64,000 bases of DNA from Acinetobacter vivianii. GTDB taxonomy: Bacteria > Pseudomonadota > Gammaproteobacteria > Pseudomonadales > Moraxellaceae. This document shows positions 35,079 to 45,328 of this stretch, piece after piece. The position numbers and the translations under genes were made by a program. The notes beneath the pieces were generated by a model. The model was not told the origin of the DNA. It did no database searches and saw only the letters and a list, made by a program, of their open reading frames with translations. The stretch covers positions 310,001 through 374,000 of the forward strand of contig NZ_BMDR01000005.1 of NCBI RefSeq assembly GCF_014635885.1, read 5' to 3'. How positions within the stretch are numbered: the stretch's first letter is position 1; every line of letters starts with the position of its first letter.

Positions 35079-35960
35079 ATGCAATATGATGTTGCGATTA
35101 TTGGTGGAAGTTATGCAGGCTTGGCTGCGGCAATGCCATTGGCGAGAGCACGCAGAAAAGTGGTTATTATTGATGCTGGACAACGCAGAAATCGCTTTGC
35201 CGAGTATTCACATGGTTTTCTGACTCAGGATGGAACGCAGGCAAGTGAAATTGCGCAAATTGCGAAGCAGCAAGTTTTGGCTTATAAGACTGTGGATTGG
35301 CAGAATGGCAGTGTAAAGCGCGTAGAAAAAATTGAAGAGGGCTTTGCGGTATGTATTGATGCGACGCATTCAATTACGGCCAAGCGCCTGATCATTGCAG
35401 CAGGAATTACGGATCAATTGCCTGATATTGCTGGTCTGGTGGAACGCTGGGGCAAGACAGTATTTCATTGTCCTTATTGCCATGGTTATGAATTGAATCA
35501 AGGCAAAATTGGCATCATTGCCAGCTCAGAACATGCTGCTCATTTAGCGATGATGCTCCCAGATTGGGGTGAAACGACACTTTTCTTGAATGATTATCCT
35601 GTCGATGCTGAATTACTTGAGCAATTAAAGGTTCGTTGCGTTGTCATTGAGCAGCGACTGATTCAGGAAATTATGGGGCAGAGTGATGTTTTGCTTGCTG
35701 ATGGCACTGTGATTCAACTGGCGGGTATTTTTGCAACGACCAAATGCGCCATTGCTCAAGAGTGGATTTTTAAGCTGGGCTGTGAAATCGAACAAAGTGC
35801 GATGGGAGAAGCCATTAAAACCAATGCAATGAAGGAAACATCTGTGACAGGGATTTTTGCCTGTGGGGATGTTGCACGTTTAGGAGGTTCAGTATCACTC
35901 GCAGTTGGTGATGGTACTCTGGCAGGCGTCGCTGCGCATCGTTCTTTAATTTTTGTTTAG
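35079..35960 (+). CDS. thioredoxin-reductase-like FAD/NAD(P) oxidoreductase
   Basis: 293 residues from ATG 35079 (a GTG at 35067 lies too close to the operator). FAD-binding GGSYAGLAAA at the start, redox-active CPYCHGYE near residue 135 and the second FAD motif GIFACGDVARLGG near 260. It is the short TrxB-like type that reduces small thiol or disulphide partners; its partner is unknown. The second nucleotide-binding motif (GIIASSEHAAH) departs from the usual GxGxxA/G. Controlled by the divergent Rrf2 gene. Confidence 0.85.
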   Translation: MQYDVAIIGGSYAGLAAAMPLARARRKVVIIDAGQRRNRFAEYSHGFLTQDGTQASEIAQIAKQQVLAYKTVDWQNGSVKRVEKIEEGFAVCIDATHSITAKRLIIAAGITDQLPDIAGLVERWGKTVFHCPYCHGYELNQGKIGIIASSEHAAHLAMMLPDWGETTLFLNDYPVDAELLEQLKVRCVVIEQRLIQEIMGQSDVLLADGTVIQLAGIFATTKCAIAQEWIFKLGCEIEQSAMGEAIKTNAMKETSVTGIFACGDVARLGGSVSLAVGDGTLAGVAAHRSLIFV

Positions 35961-35965
35961 TCATA

Positions 35966-35995
35966 AAAAAAGCTAGAGATTTACTCTAGCTTTTT
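35966..35995. terminator. bidirectional terminator between the oxidoreductase and fdx
   Basis: AAAAAGCTAGAG and CTCTAGCTTTTT flank the loop ATTTA; T runs on both strands serve both convergent genes. Confidence 0.9.
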
Positions 35996-36018
35996 GCGTT
36001 TTGGATGAACCACTCAGC

Positions 36019-36357
36019 TTAATGATTTTCTGAAGCGTGGTTGATGGTGTATTTAGGAATCTCGATTTCTAAATCTTCATCTACAATTTTCACTTGGCAA
36101 GACAAGCGTGAGTCAGGTTCTAAGCCCCAAGCACGATCCAGTAAGTCTGCTTCAACGTCATTCATCTCATCTAAGCTGTCAAAACCTTTACGAACAACCA
36201 CATGGCAGGTCGTACATGCTGCAGACATATCGCAAGCATGTTCAATTTTGATGCCTTGTTTTAATAAACTTTGGCATAAATTGGCGTTCTGTTCGACTTC
36301 AAATTCTGCACCTTCAGGGCAAATTTGTGCATGAGGAAGAACTTTAATACGTGGCAT
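36019..36357 (-). CDS. fdx: ISC-type [2Fe-2S] ferredoxin
   Basis: 112 residues from the ATG at 36357, chosen because AGGTGA is 6 bases upstream and Fdx proteins start MPxIxVLPH. Cluster ligands: C-x5-C-x2-C in HACDMSAACTTCHV and a fourth Cys in RLSCQV. It supplies electrons for Fe-S cluster assembly on IscU. Last gene of the isc operon; the hscA stop is 17 bases upstream. Confidence 0.95.
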   Translation of the reverse strand: MPRIKVLPHAQICPEGAEFEVEQNANLCQSLLKQGIKIEHACDMSAACTTCHVVVRKGFDSLDEMNDVEADLLDRAWGLEPDSRLSCQVKIVDEDLEIEIPKYTINHASENH

Positions 36358-36374
36358 ATTGATCACCTATACCT

Positions 36375-38234
36375 TTAGTTTGAGTTTGACCAATCTTCAA
36401 GTTTCGTACCTTTTAAGGCATGGTCAATATGTCGGTTCATGCGAAGCGCAGCAAAGGCATCGCTGTGAATTTTCAGTTGCTGAACAGCATGTTCAATCGC
36501 TGCAAGGTCATCCGTTTTAAGACGAGCTTTTAACGCTTCAGCGGCAAGAATTAAGTCGCGAGCCTGTTGCTGAGAGAGTAGATCTGTATCCGCTTTTAAA
36601 GCTTGCTCTAATGCTTCTAGCTCACGCTGTGCTTCAACTTTGGTTTCTTGCAAGTGGCGAAGCTGTTTGTCTTCTTCCGCATGCTGGAAACCTTCTACCA
36701 GTAAACGTTCAGTATCTGATGCGGATAAGCCATACGACGGTTTGATGTCGATTTTGGCTTGCACACCAGAGGTAGTTTCTTTCGCAGAGACAGTAAGTAA
36801 GCCATCAGCATCCACTTGGAATGTCACTTCAATACGCGCTTGACCCGCAGTCATTGGTGGAATGCCATGTAAGACAAAGCGACCTAATGAACGGCAATGC
36901 TCAACCAGATCACGCTCACCCTGAACTACATGGATCAACATGGCAGTTTGACCATCTTGATAGGTGGTAAACTCTTGACGGCGTGCAACAGGAATGGCTG
37001 TATTACGTGAAACCAGACGTTCAACCAAACCGCCCATGGTCTCTAAACCAAGAGAGAGTGGCGTCACATCCAGTAATAATGAACCATCTTGGCTATTGCC
37101 AATGAGCTGGTTGGCGGTAATTGATGCGCCAATTGCAACGACTTCATCTGGGTTAATGGTACATAGCGGTTCACGTTCAAATAGGTCACGTACAGCTTTT
37201 TGTACAGCGTAAGAACGTGTTGAACCACCCACAAGGACTACGTGCTCAATTTCATCGAGTTCAAGTTTGGCATCGCGTAATACACGTTTGCAGACACTCA
37301 TTGTTTTGTCGAGTGCGACTTGAATAATCGATTCAAAAGTAGGGCGGTCGAGTGTTAAGCGATCATCCAGTAATTTTAATTCGGCAGATTCGTGATCTGT
37401 TAAATGTTCTTTGGCTTGACGTGCAGCAACAACGAATACCGCATATTCTTCATCGCTTAATGTTTCAATATTGAGCTGCTTTTTAGCCCATTTTACGATT
37501 AAGCGATCAAGGTCATCTCCACCCAGTGCAGTATGTCCGCCTGTAGCGAGGACTTCAAATACACCTTGTGAAAAACGCAAGATTGAGACGTCAAACGTAC
37601 CACCACCTAAATCGTAAATCACATAGTTGCGGTCTGTACTGAGATTTGTCTCTTGATCCAGACCATATGCAACCGCAGCGGCTGTTGGCTCATTCAATAA
37701 GCGTAAAACATTAAGACCAGCAAGTTGTGCTGCATCACGTGTTGCCTGACGTTGTGCTTCATCGAAATAAGCAGGAACGGTAATCACAGCGCCATTCACA
37801 GGATTATTCAGACTTGCTTCAGCACGATCTTTTAATTGTTTTAAGATCTCAGCAGAAATTTCGACAGGTGTTTTACGTCCGGCAGCCGTTTCAAATGCTG
37901 GCATTTCATTTTCTGCGCCAACAAGTGTATAGGGATGCTGGAATTTAATATCAGCTTGTGAACGACCCATAAAGCGTTTCACAGAAACAACCGTGTTTTT
38001 TGGGTCAGTCATCATAAATGGTTTGGCTTCATAACCAAACGTTGTCAAATCTTTTGCGTAATGAACAATAGATGGGAGTAGAACTCGATCTTTGTCATCA
38101 TGTAGAACTTTCGGTTTTCCCGATAGCACTGTCGCCACTAAAGAGTGGGTTGTCCCTAAGTCAATCCCGATCGCAATACGATGTTCGTGCGGTGCGGTAG
38201 ATTGACCTGGTTCAGCAATTTGCAAAAGCGCCAT
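36375..38234 (-). CDS. hscA: Hsp70-type Fe-S chaperone HscA
   Basis: 619 residues. It uses ATP to release the cluster from IscU. ATPase signatures: [14 protein letters not shown] near residue 21, [14 protein letters not shown] near 203, and [13 protein letters not shown] near 340. The substrate-binding domain includes [14 protein letters not shown]. Located between hscB and fdx as usual. Confidence 0.97.
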   Translation of the reverse strand: MALLQIAEPGQSTAPHEHRIAIGIDLGTTHSLVATVLSGKPKVLHDDKDRVLLPSIVHYAKDLTTFGYEAKPFMMTDPKNTVVSVKRFMGRSQADIKFQHPYTLVGAENEMPAFETAAGRKTPVEISAEILKQLKDRAEASLNNPVNGAVITVPAYFDEAQRQATRDAAQLAGLNVLRLLNEPTAAAVAYGLDQETNLSTDRNYVIYDLGGGTFDVSILRFSQGVFEVLATGGHTALGGDDLDRLIVKWAKKQLNIETLSDEEYAVFVVAARQAKEHLTDHESAELKLLDDRLTLDRPTFESIIQVALDKTMSVCKRVLRDAKLELDEIEHVVLVGGSTRSYAVQKAVRDLFEREPLCTINPDEVVAIGASITANQLIGNSQDGSLLLDVTPLSLGLETMGGLVERLVSRNTAIPVARRQEFTTYQDGQTAMLIHVVQGERDLVEHCRSLGRFVLHGIPPMTAGQARIEVTFQVDADGLLTVSAKETTSGVQAKIDIKPSYGLSASDTERLLVEGFQHAEEDKQLRHLQETKVEAQRELEALEQALKADTDLLSQQQARDLILAAEALKARLKTDDLAAIEHAVQQLKIHSDAFAALRMNRHIDHALKGTKLEDWSNSN

Positions 38235-38272
38235 GCGTACGGTATCCCTTGAAAATAATCGGTAACAGCGGA

Positions 38273-38791
38273 TTAAAAATCATCGTCCAGATCGAAGCTA
38301 TCTTCTTCGTCCAGCATACGATCTTCAGCTTTATCAATATCATTCATGACACGTTGGAAAAAGCGTAGCTTACGAACAGTATCACGTGCCTCAGCCCAGT
38401 CTTCATCCGCATAATCGAGTTTGAACTCGCGAACTAAACTATCAATCCATTGCTGAATTTCAACTTTTAATGTGCGAAGTTGCTCGGTTGAGGTGGCTTC
38501 GTCAAGTTGCTCACGCATTTCGAGTGCTGATTGCAAAAACTCAAAATCGTTGATGGACTGATCAAGATGATGATCTTGTTTTTTGAGGGCAAGTAGATAG
38601 GCAGCACGACTATCAACCAGTGATAACACTTTATAAGCCTGATTGATTTCGCTTGACTTGATCAGCGCCTGATCCTTGTCACTAGCTTTATCTGGGTGAT
38701 ATTGCTGTTGCAAACTTAAAAACTGTTTTTTTAAAGCTGCTAAATCTATATCGAGTGCTTCTGGTAATTGGAACAACTCAAAATGATTCAT
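38273..38791 (-). CDS. hscB: J-domain co-chaperone HscB
   Basis: 172 residues. N-terminal J-domain with the HPDK motif ([11 protein letters not shown]) near residue 36 and a C-terminal three-helix IscU-binding domain. It delivers IscU to HscA and stimulates its ATPase. Confidence 0.96.
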   Translation of the reverse strand: MNHFELFQLPEALDIDLAALKKQFLSLQQQYHPDKASDKDQALIKSSEINQAYKVLSLVDSRAAYLLALKKQDHHLDQSINDFEFLQSALEMREQLDEATSTEQLRTLKVEIQQWIDSLVREFKLDYADEDWAEARDTVRKLRFFQRVMNDIDKAEDRMLDEEDSFDLDDDF

Positions 38792-38877
38792 GGGAGATGG
38801 ATTCCGCTATTGATAAATACGTTAAAACAGTGCGGAACACACTGTTTTGACGAAAAGAAAGAGAGTAGTGGTTGAGA

Positions 38878-39198
38878 TTAAACAGTGAATGATTCACCGC
38901 AACCACATTCACCTTTTTGGTTTGGGTTGTTAAACTCAAAGCCTTCATTGAGACCATTTTTAACATAGTCCATCTCTAAACCATTGAGATAAACCAAGCT
39001 TTTAGGGTCTACAAAGACTTTAACGCCGAGTTGTTCAAATACTTGATCGTGTGTATCGATATCATCAACAAACTCAAGTACGTAAGCCAATCCGGAACAA
39101 CCCGAAGTTTTCACACCAATACGAATGCCTTCACCCTTACCTCGGTTTTGCAGGTAATTGCTGATGTGAGTCGCAGCATTTTCAGTTAAATGGATCAT
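38878..39198 (-). CDS. iscA: A-type iron-sulphur carrier IscA
   Basis: 106 residues. The three conserved Cys are in TSGCSGLAY near residue 34 and GECGCGESF near the C-terminus. An 86-base gap to hscB is longer than the other joins in the operon but shows no terminator. Confidence 0.96.
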   Translation of the reverse strand: MIHLTENAATHISNYLQNRGKGEGIRIGVKTSGCSGLAYVLEFVDDIDTHDQVFEQLGVKVFVDPKSLVYLNGLEMDYVKNGLNEGFEFNNPNQKGECGCGESFTV

Positions 39199-39227
39199 GA
39201 AAACTCCAATGTTATTTCGGTCATCAA

Positions 39228-39614
39228 TTAAGCTTTCGCTTTCTTACCACGATAGTCTTCAATCGCAGCTTTGATTGCATCTTCAGCCAATACAGAGCAG
39301 TGTACTTTTACTGGTGGAAGTGCAAGCTCAGTTGCGATATCAATGTTTTTGATCGCTTGAGCTTCATCAAGTGTTTTGCCTTTTAACCATTCGGTTACAA
39401 GTGAACTTGATGCGATTGCAGAACCACAGCCATAAGTTTTGAAGCGAGCTTCTTCAATTACGCCATTGTCATCGACTTGAATTTGTAAACGCATTACGTC
39501 GCCACAAGCAGGTGCACCGACCATACCTGTACCTACATTTTCTGCATTCTTGTCTAAAACACCAACATTACGAGGGTTTTCGTAATGATCAATTACCTTT
39601 TCGCTATAAGCCAT
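39228..39614 (-). CDS. iscU: Fe-S scaffold protein IscU
   Basis: 128 residues. Scaffold ligands: Cys in GAPACGDVM near residue 37, Cys in TYGCGSAIA near 63, and Cys in [11 protein letters not shown] near 106. The HscA-recognition LPPVK stretch is present ([11 protein letters not shown]). Confidence 0.97.
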   Translation of the reverse strand: MAYSEKVIDHYENPRNVGVLDKNAENVGTGMVGAPACGDVMRLQIQVDDNGVIEEARFKTYGCGSAIASSSLVTEWLKGKTLDEAQAIKNIDIATELALPPVKVHCSVLAEDAIKAAIEDYRGKKAKA

Positions 39615-39704
39615 GTCGCTTCTCCAAACCTCGGGGTCAGCCTAATATTAATATGAGGGTTAAAACATACTTTTCAATGAAGTGCTCAAAAGAGCACTTT
39701 ATGA

Positions 39705-40922
39705 TTAGTGTTCAGCCCATTCAACTGTTGAAAGGTCGATACCTTCTTTGTACATATCCCAAAGCGGAGAAAGTTCACGTAATTTCTCAACAGCAGCTTT
39801 GGTAATTGTTAACACGTAATCAATATCTGCTTCAGTGGTGTATTTACCAAAACTGAAACGGATAGAGCTATGTGCCAACTCGTCAGATAAACCTAAAGCA
39901 CGTAATACATATGACGGCTCTAAAGTTGCAGATGTACATGCTGAACCACTTGAAACAGCTGCATCTTTCAATGCCATCATCAGTGACTCACCTTCAACGA
40001 AGTTGAAGCTGACATTTAGATAGTTTGCAACGTTTTGTGTTGGGTGGCCATTCAAGAACACTTGTTCAAGGTCTTGTAAGCCATTCCAAAGCTTGTCGCG
40101 TAACTTGCGAATGCGCTCTTGTTCTGCTTGCATGGTTTTGCCAGCAATTTCAAAAGCTTCGCCCATACCTACAATTTGGTGAGTAGCTAAAGTACCAGAA
40201 CGCATACCACGTTCATGTCCGCCACCGTGCATTTGTGCTTTTAAGCGAACACGTGGGCTACGGCGAACGTAAAGGGCACCGATACCTTTAGGGCCATAAA
40301 CTTTATGACCAGAGAAGCTCATCAAATCAATTTTCATGGTTGAAAGGTCAATTTCAACTTTACCAGCGGCTTGAGCTGCATCGACGTGGAAGAATGTTTT
40401 GTTCGCACGTGTTAATTCACCAATTGCAGCAACATCTGTCACAGTACCGATTTCGTTGTTTACCATCATAAGTGAAACAAGGATTGTATCTGGACGTAAA
40501 GCCGCTTGAACCATTTCTGGTGTAATTAAACCAGTACGTGGTTCTGGCTCTAAATATGTAATTTCAAAACCTTGTTCTTCGAGTTCACGGCAAGGATCTA
40601 ACACAGCTTTGTGTTCGATTTTACTTGTAATGATGTGTTTGCCTTTTGAACCGTAGAACTGAGCAATACCTTTTAATGCCAGGTTGTCAGATTCGGTTGC
40701 ACCAGAAGTCCAAACGATTTCGCGTGGATCTGCTTTAATTAAATTTGCAACTTGCTCACGCGCATATTCAGCTTTTTCTTCGGCTTGCCAACCATATGCA
40801 TGTGAACGTGACGCAGGGTTACCAAAAGTTCCCTCGAACGTTAAACATTCCATCATGCGTTCTGCAACTTCTGGCAGTACTGGAGTAGTTGCTGCGTAAT
40901 CAAGATAAATTGGACGTTTCAT
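39705..40922 (-). CDS. iscS: cysteine desulfurase IscS
   Basis: 405 residues. PLP enzyme that moves sulphur from cysteine to IscU, TusA and other acceptors. PLP Lys in [13 protein letters not shown] near residue 206, mobile active-site Cys in [15 protein letters not shown] near 328. The stop lies 90 bases before iscU; the start follows iscR by one base. Confidence 0.97.
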   Translation of the reverse strand: MKRPIYLDYAATTPVLPEVAERMMECLTFEGTFGNPASRSHAYGWQAEEKAEYAREQVANLIKADPREIVWTSGATESDNLALKGIAQFYGSKGKHIITSKIEHKAVLDPCRELEEQGFEITYLEPEPRTGLITPEMVQAALRPDTILVSLMMVNNEIGTVTDVAAIGELTRANKTFFHVDAAQAAGKVEIDLSTMKIDLMSFSGHKVYGPKGIGALYVRRSPRVRLKAQMHGGGHERGMRSGTLATHQIVGMGEAFEIAGKTMQAEQERIRKLRDKLWNGLQDLEQVFLNGHPTQNVANYLNVSFNFVEGESLMMALKDAAVSSGSACTSATLEPSYVLRALGLSDELAHSSIRFSFGKYTTEADIDYVLTITKAAVEKLRELSPLWDMYKEGIDLSTVEWAEH

Positions 40923-40923
40923 G

Positions 40924-41397
40924 TCAAATACCTGTAACCGATAGAAGGGCTGAATCTAAACTTGGTGAATTCTGGCGTAATGCAACAGTTTGAACGTTGT
41001 CACGCGCAATCAAATCAGCAAGGGTGATTTTTGCGAGATAATCGGCAATATGGTGGGAGAGTTCTTGCCATAAGTCATGTGTTAAACACATCGCACCATT
41101 TTGGCAGTTACCCTTATGGTCACAACGAGTTGCATCAACAGTTTCATTTACAGCTTCGATGATTTCTAGCACAGTAATTTCACTTGCATTGCGCGCCAGG
41201 TGATAACCACCATTTGCACCGCGTACACTTGAAACTAACCCATGACGTTTAAGTTTCGCGAATAACTGTTCTAAATAAGCGACTGAGATGGATTGGCGTG
41301 CTGCTATTTCCGCAAGCGTGATCGTTTGTTCAGTTGGCTGCAAAGCTAAATCAAGTAGAGCAGTCACTGCGTAACGACCGCGAGTTGTAAGACGCAT
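40924..41397 (-). CDS. iscR: Rrf2-type Fe-S regulator IscR
   Basis: 157 residues from the ATG at 41397 ([20 protein letters not shown]); the frame extends 4 codons upstream. The HTH is followed by the [2Fe-2S] ligands C-x5-C-x5-C in [16 protein letters not shown] near residue 92. Holo-IscR represses the isc operon, and a matching site overlaps its promoter. Confidence 0.96.
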   Translation of the reverse strand: MRLTTRGRYAVTALLDLALQPTEQTITLAEIAARQSISVAYLEQLFAKLKRHGLVSSVRGANGGYHLARNASEITVLEIIEAVNETVDATRCDHKGNCQNGAMCLTHDLWQELSHHIADYLAKITLADLIARDNVQTVALRQNSPSLDSALLSVTGI

Positions 41398-41430
41398 GAT
41401 TCGGTACACATGGTTAGACTAGATGTTTAA

Positions 41431-41460
41431 ATTTTATGAATTCCGACTAAAATAGTCAAG
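41431..41460 (-). promoter_or_regulatory. isc operon promoter with overlapping IscR type 1-like site
   Basis: On the minus strand: TTGACT (41459-41454), 17-base spacer, TAAAAT (41436-41431). The stretch CTTGACTATTTTAGTCGGAA matches the dyad core of E. coli type 1 IscR sites (GACT...AGTC) and covers the -35 box, as expected for feedback repression. Confidence 0.75.
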
Positions 41461-41504
41461 TTTTAAATTGCCAATCTGAGCGTGAAAAGTGAAATATATT
41501 GGAA

Positions 41505-42143
41505 TTATTGTATCCACGTATTATAAACAAAAAAGGCGATGAAAATAAAGCTTAAAACAGTAAAGCTGATATTGATTAGGCGTTGGCGTTTTTGCAGACG
41601 GTGAATGCGGTTTTGATACTGCTTAACTTCAACCAATAAAGTATTAATTTCCGAACGCTGCTGATCGATTTTATCCAGCAATGGGGCAATACGTTGTTGT
41701 GAGGCAACGGCTTCAGCTTCATCGCTAAACCATTGTTTCCAGTTTGCCAGAATACTCGACAGAGTGAGGTGTGGAAGTAAATCCATAAACTCTTCAGTGT
41801 GAGTGGCATCACCCAGAATGCGCATATTGGCAATGCTACGCTGATTGTTAAACACAAAAATCTTGATCAGGTCGATCAATGTGCTATTAATTTCCAGATC
41901 AATGGTGCGATCCAGCGCTTTCATATCAAACAAAAGACCTTTTTCGGTAAACTGGATATAAAAGTCGAAGAAAGGGATATAGCTGTTAATACGGATCGTG
42001 ATTTTTTGATCAATTAACTTTTTGGCTTGCAGGCGTAATCCCGCATCATGCGTCAGGATGAAAGAGAAAAAAGTCTCTAAAACAATGATGACAATGTTGA
42101 GCAACAAATGCGGATGTTTATGTCTTTGTTGCGTATCACTCAT
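41505..42143 (-). CDS. UbiJ-like SCP2-domain protein with C-terminal membrane anchor
   Basis: 212 residues from ATG 42143 (AGAGAC upstream); a longer frame would need a TTG start. Residues 20-140 have the layout of the UbiJ/SCP2 lipid-binding domain (LETFFSFILTHD, a strand-rich middle, IANMRILGDATHTEEF). A coiled coil follows at about 155-190 and a hydrophobic helix (INISFTVLSFIFIAFFVYN) at the end. UbiJ helps assemble the ubiquinone-synthesis complex; here no ubi genes flank it. The family call is inference. Upstream of isc on the same strand. Confidence 0.5.
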   Translation of the reverse strand: MSDTQQRHKHPHLLLNIVIIVLETFFSFILTHDAGLRLQAKKLIDQKITIRINSYIPFFDFYIQFTEKGLLFDMKALDRTIDLEINSTLIDLIKIFVFNNQRSIANMRILGDATHTEEFMDLLPHLTLSSILANWKQWFSDEAEAVASQQRIAPLLDKIDQQRSEINTLLVEVKQYQNRIHRLQKRQRLINISFTVLSFIFIAFFVYNTWIQ

Positions 42144-42352
42144 AAGTCTCTTTTTCCTTGCCAATCAATCAATAAAAACAAAAAATCTGTAAACCTGAGT
42201 ATCCTTACTCAATTGTTAAAAATAATTTACAGGACTTTCTTGCTTTGTAGAACAGTTTTTTAAAACGATCAAGTCTTAACTTTGATATTATAAAAACATT
42301 TTTATGGTCGAATACGACATACTGTTTGTAAAGTGCTTAGGAGTAATGGTCA

Positions 42353-42808
42353 ATGGATAACTCAAATATAGAAAATCCCAATGAGGAAGCTGAGGTAAAA
42401 ACTAAGCCAAAATCAAAGAGTTCTAAAAAATCTGCGTTAGATTTCAAAAAATATACACAACAAATCTGGCTGGCTGGCTTAGGTGCTTTTTCTCGTGCAG
42501 AAGAAGAAGGAAATAAATTGTTTGACTCACTGGTCAAGGTGGGCGAAGAGTTAGAATCAAAAACGGTTGATTTTGCCGACAACACGGTAGGCAAGGTGAC
42601 TGAGAAAGCGAAAGAGTCGGTGACCGACACGAAAGACAAGGTTGAGAAGATTTTAGATACCAGTGTGAATCACTCGCTTAACCGTATTGGTCTGGTGACA
42701 CCGAAGGATCTTCAGCATATCGAACAGCTACTTGTACAGCTCCATATCAAGGTTGATGCGTTGATCGAAGAAAATAATCAATTGAAGGCCAAATTGAATA
42801 AAAAGTAA
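42353..42808 (+). CDS. phasin family protein
   Basis: 151 residues. Lys/Glu-rich start, then FKKYTQQIWLAGLGAFSRAEEEGNKLFDSLVKVG, split here as IWLAGLGAFSRAEEEGNKLF, which is the phasin core of PhaI/PhaF-like proteins. The C-terminal half is amphipathic helix with a leucine-zipper-like end (LLVQLHIKVDALIEENNQL). Phasins coat polyhydroxyalkanoate granules. No pha synthase is nearby. Ribosome site weak. Confidence 0.85.
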   Translation: MDNSNIENPNEEAEVKTKPKSKSSKKSALDFKKYTQQIWLAGLGAFSRAEEEGNKLFDSLVKVGEELESKTVDFADNTVGKVTEKAKESVTDTKDKVEKILDTSVNHSLNRIGLVTPKDLQHIEQLLVQLHIKVDALIEENNQLKAKLNKK

Positions 42809-42860
42809 AAAAAATGCAGGTAACTCGTCTGTTTATGTCGTATTTCAGTATTTATTTTAA

Positions 42861-42927
42861 TTAAAAGGCCTTTCTAGTATTGCGTTCTCCCCTAAAGCAT
42901 TGCTATAAAGGCGTCATGGCCTTTTAA
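42861..42927. repeat. 10-bp inverted repeat around the hupB promoter
   Basis: TTAAAAGGCC (42861-42870) and its exact complement GGCCTTTTAA (42918-42927) bracket the putative promoter TTGCGT (42880-42885), 18 bases, TATAAA (42904-42909). The arms are too far apart for a simple terminator; they could be protein sites or a leader stem. Confidence 0.5.
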
Positions 42928-42976
42928 ACTATAGCCTTGGATCTTAACAAACGATATTAAGAGGATATTTTTTATC

Positions 42977-43249
42977 ATGAATAAATCAGAATTAATTGAT
43001 GCGATTGCTGAAAAAGGGGGCGTGTCAAAATCGGATGCTGGTAAGGCACTCGATGCGACAATTGCATCAATCACTGAAGCACTTAAAAAGGGTGATACGG
43101 TTACTTTAGTTGGGTTCGGTACTTTCAGCGTTAAAGAACGTGCTGCTCGTACTGGTCGTAATCCTAAAACTGGTGAAGAGTTACAAATCAAAGCAAGCAA
43201 AGTACCTAGCTTCAAAGCTGGTAAGGGTTTAAAAGATTCGGTTGCGTAA
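42977..43249 (+). CDS. hupB: DNA-binding protein HU
   Basis: 90 residues, exact HU size. [20 protein letters not shown] start, [21 protein letters not shown] is the beta-arm with the conserved RNP intercalating region. Nucleoid protein that bends DNA. Directly upstream of ppiD as in many gamma-proteobacteria. Ribosome site AAGAGGA. Confidence 0.97.
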   Translation: MNKSELIDAIAEKGGVSKSDAGKALDATIASITEALKKGDTVTLVGFGTFSVKERAARTGRNPKTGEELQIKASKVPSFKAGKGLKDSVA

Positions 43250-43264
43250 TCTTTTTAAATCAAT

Positions 43265-43292
43265 AAACGCACCATTTTGGGTGCGTTTTTTA
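43265..43292 (+). terminator. intrinsic terminator of hupB
   Basis: AAACGCACC (43265-43273) and GGTGCGTTT (43280-43288) with a T run. Confidence 0.9.
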
Positions 43293-43388
43293 TTTATTGA
43301 ATGAAAAAGTTAATTTGATCCTTATTCTGCATTCATTCACTTTTGTTTTTCAGTTAAAATTGCCCCGAAATAAAATATTGGAATTCTT

Positions 43389-45260
43389 ATGGAATCGTTT
43401 CGTACTCTCATTAAGGGTTGGCTTGGCAAAGTCCTGTTAGTTTTGTTTTTGACTCCTTTAGCACTTGTCGGTATAGAAGGGTATTTTAGTGGTAGCAATA
43501 AAGCAGACGTTGCAAAATCAGTAAACGGTCAAGATATTTCTAATAAAGAATTAGAAAGTGCAACCAAAAACTATAAAGATCAATATTTATCACTGGTAAA
43601 AGGTGATGAATCACTTTTGAATTTGCCTGTTATTCAGGAAAAAGCATTAGATGCACTTGTTGCTCGTTCATTGCTACAACAACAAGCCGAAAAGTTAGGT
43701 ATGACGCTAAGCGATGTACAACTTGAGCAAATGTTGGCACAACAGCCGAGTTTTCAGGAAAATGGCAAGTTCTCTCAAACCTTATATGAGAACTATCTAC
43801 GTTCTGTGGGAATGACCAATCAGGCCTTGATCACCAGCTTACGCCAAGATCATGCGCTGAAAATGATTTCAACATCATTGATGGATTATGCTCTAGTGAG
43901 CAAGTCTGATGTGCAGCAGTTGGCAAATTTACAGACTGAACAGCGTACTTTGCATTTGGCAAGTATTAAGCTAGATGACTATAAGAAAGGCGTAACTGCT
44001 TCTAATCAGGAAATTGCTGACTACTACAACAAGCATAAAAATGAATTTAAGCAAGTTGCAAGTGTTGACGTTGATTATGTCGTGCTTACACCTGCTTTGC
44101 TGCCTAAAGCAAATCTTGCGGTTACAGAAGCTGATCTTCAACAAGCCTATACTGCTTTTGTTGATGAGAAGAAAAAAGCAATTAAACCTCAGGTTAAACA
44201 TATTCTCATTACTACTGATGCGCGTGATGATGCGGCAGCTCAGAAGCTTGCCAATGAGGTCTATGCAAAAATTCAGGCAGGTGAGTCATTTGCTCAGGCC
44301 GCAGCTCAATACTCTGAAGATCCGAGTTCTAAAACACAAGGCGGTTTAGTCGATGCTTATGCGCCAGGTGTTTTCTCGGCTGATTTTGATAATGCAGTGA
44401 ATGCATTAAAGAATGGTGAAATTTCTAAACCAGTTAAGACTCAGTATGGTTATCACATTATCCAAGCTGAATCTCCAATGGTGAAATTACCTTCATTTGA
44501 AGCTGAAAAAGCGCGTTTAACTGCTGAGGTTGAGAAAAGCAAACTGGCTAACCAGTTTAGCGATACCGTGAACAGCTTAAATGAAATGGTGGTTGGTAAT
44601 GATTCTCTAGATGCTGTTGCTGAGGAAGTGAAGGGTGCGCGTATTGAGTCTGCAAATGGCGTGACTTTAGCAACTGATAACCCATATCTCAGTGATTTAA
44701 GCGTTAAAGCAAAATTATTTAATGATGATGTGAAAAATGGTGACCGTAACGCGTCTTCAAATATTCAGTTGGCAAATGGCGATACGATCTGGATTAAAGT
44801 TCGTAACTACCATGCAGCGGGCGTTAAACCGTTAGATCAAGCGACTGCTGAAGTAAAAGCAAAAGTGATCGAAGCGAAGGCGTATAAAGCAGCTCAAGCG
44901 AAAATTGCCACAATCCTGACTGATTTTAAAACTCAACCGGCGGCACAAGTGGTTGCAAAATCTCAAGTGAACTTTGAAAATGCAGGTACATTTGCACGTT
45001 CTCAAGGTTTAAAACGTCCGATTGAGCGTGCTGCATTTAGTATTCCAGCGCCAGCAAAAGAAGGCTTATGGTCTGCCACAACTGCAAAACTACCAAATGA
45101 GTTGGTGATTGTTGCAGTTTCAAATGTGAACAGTAGTGTTGCAAGCACTTTGCCAGCAGAACAGGTACACGAGTTGAATCAGCTTTACCAGCAATTCCGT
45201 GGACAACAGATCCTTGAAGACTACACTGAATACTTAAAATCGAAGGCGAAGATCAAATAA
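43389..45260 (+). CDS. ppiD: periplasmic peptidyl-prolyl isomerase PpiD
   Basis: 623 residues, near the family length. A single N-terminal membrane helix (KVLLVLFLTPLALVGIEGYF, residues 15-34) anchors it in the inner membrane. A SurA-like N-domain is followed by a parvulin domain at about 265-365 (VKHILITTDARDD, YSEDPSSKTQGG, YGYHIIQ). It assists folding of exported proteins at the Sec translocon. Confidence 0.95.
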   Translation: MESFRTLIKGWLGKVLLVLFLTPLALVGIEGYFSGSNKADVAKSVNGQDISNKELESATKNYKDQYLSLVKGDESLLNLPVIQEKALDALVARSLLQQQAEKLGMTLSDVQLEQMLAQQPSFQENGKFSQTLYENYLRSVGMTNQALITSLRQDHALKMISTSLMDYALVSKSDVQQLANLQTEQRTLHLASIKLDDYKKGVTASNQEIADYYNKHKNEFKQVASVDVDYVVLTPALLPKANLAVTEADLQQAYTAFVDEKKKAIKPQVKHILITTDARDDAAAQKLANEVYAKIQAGESFAQAAAQYSEDPSSKTQGGLVDAYAPGVFSADFDNAVNALKNGEISKPVKTQYGYHIIQAESPMVKLPSFEAEKARLTAEVEKSKLANQFSDTVNSLNEMVVGNDSLDAVAEEVKGARIESANGVTLATDNPYLSDLSVKAKLFNDDVKNGDRNASSNIQLANGDTIWIKVRNYHAAGVKPLDQATAEVKAKVIEAKAYKAAQAKIATILTDFKTQPAAQVVAKSQVNFENAGTFARSQGLKRPIERAAFSIPAPAKEGLWSATTAKLPNELVIVAVSNVNSSVASTLPAEQVHELNQLYQQFRGQQILEDYTEYLKSKAKIK

Positions 45261-45278
45261 TTGATTTGATCCCCGCAT

Positions 45279-45312
45279 AAAAAAAGCCAGTTGATATCAA
45301 CTGGCTTTTTTT
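45279..45312. terminator. perfect bidirectional terminator between ppiD and cpoB
   Basis: A 34-base palindrome AAAAAAAGCCAGTTGAT / ATCAACTGGCTTTTTTT with no loop bases counted; serves both convergent genes. Confidence 0.95.
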
Positions 45313-45328
45313 ATGGAAAGAAGAAAAC

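Noticed and set aside
36041..36334. 97-codon plus-strand frame inside fdx
   Set aside because: Exact antisense shadow of the well-supported fdx gene; Ser/Thr-rich composition typical of shadow frames.
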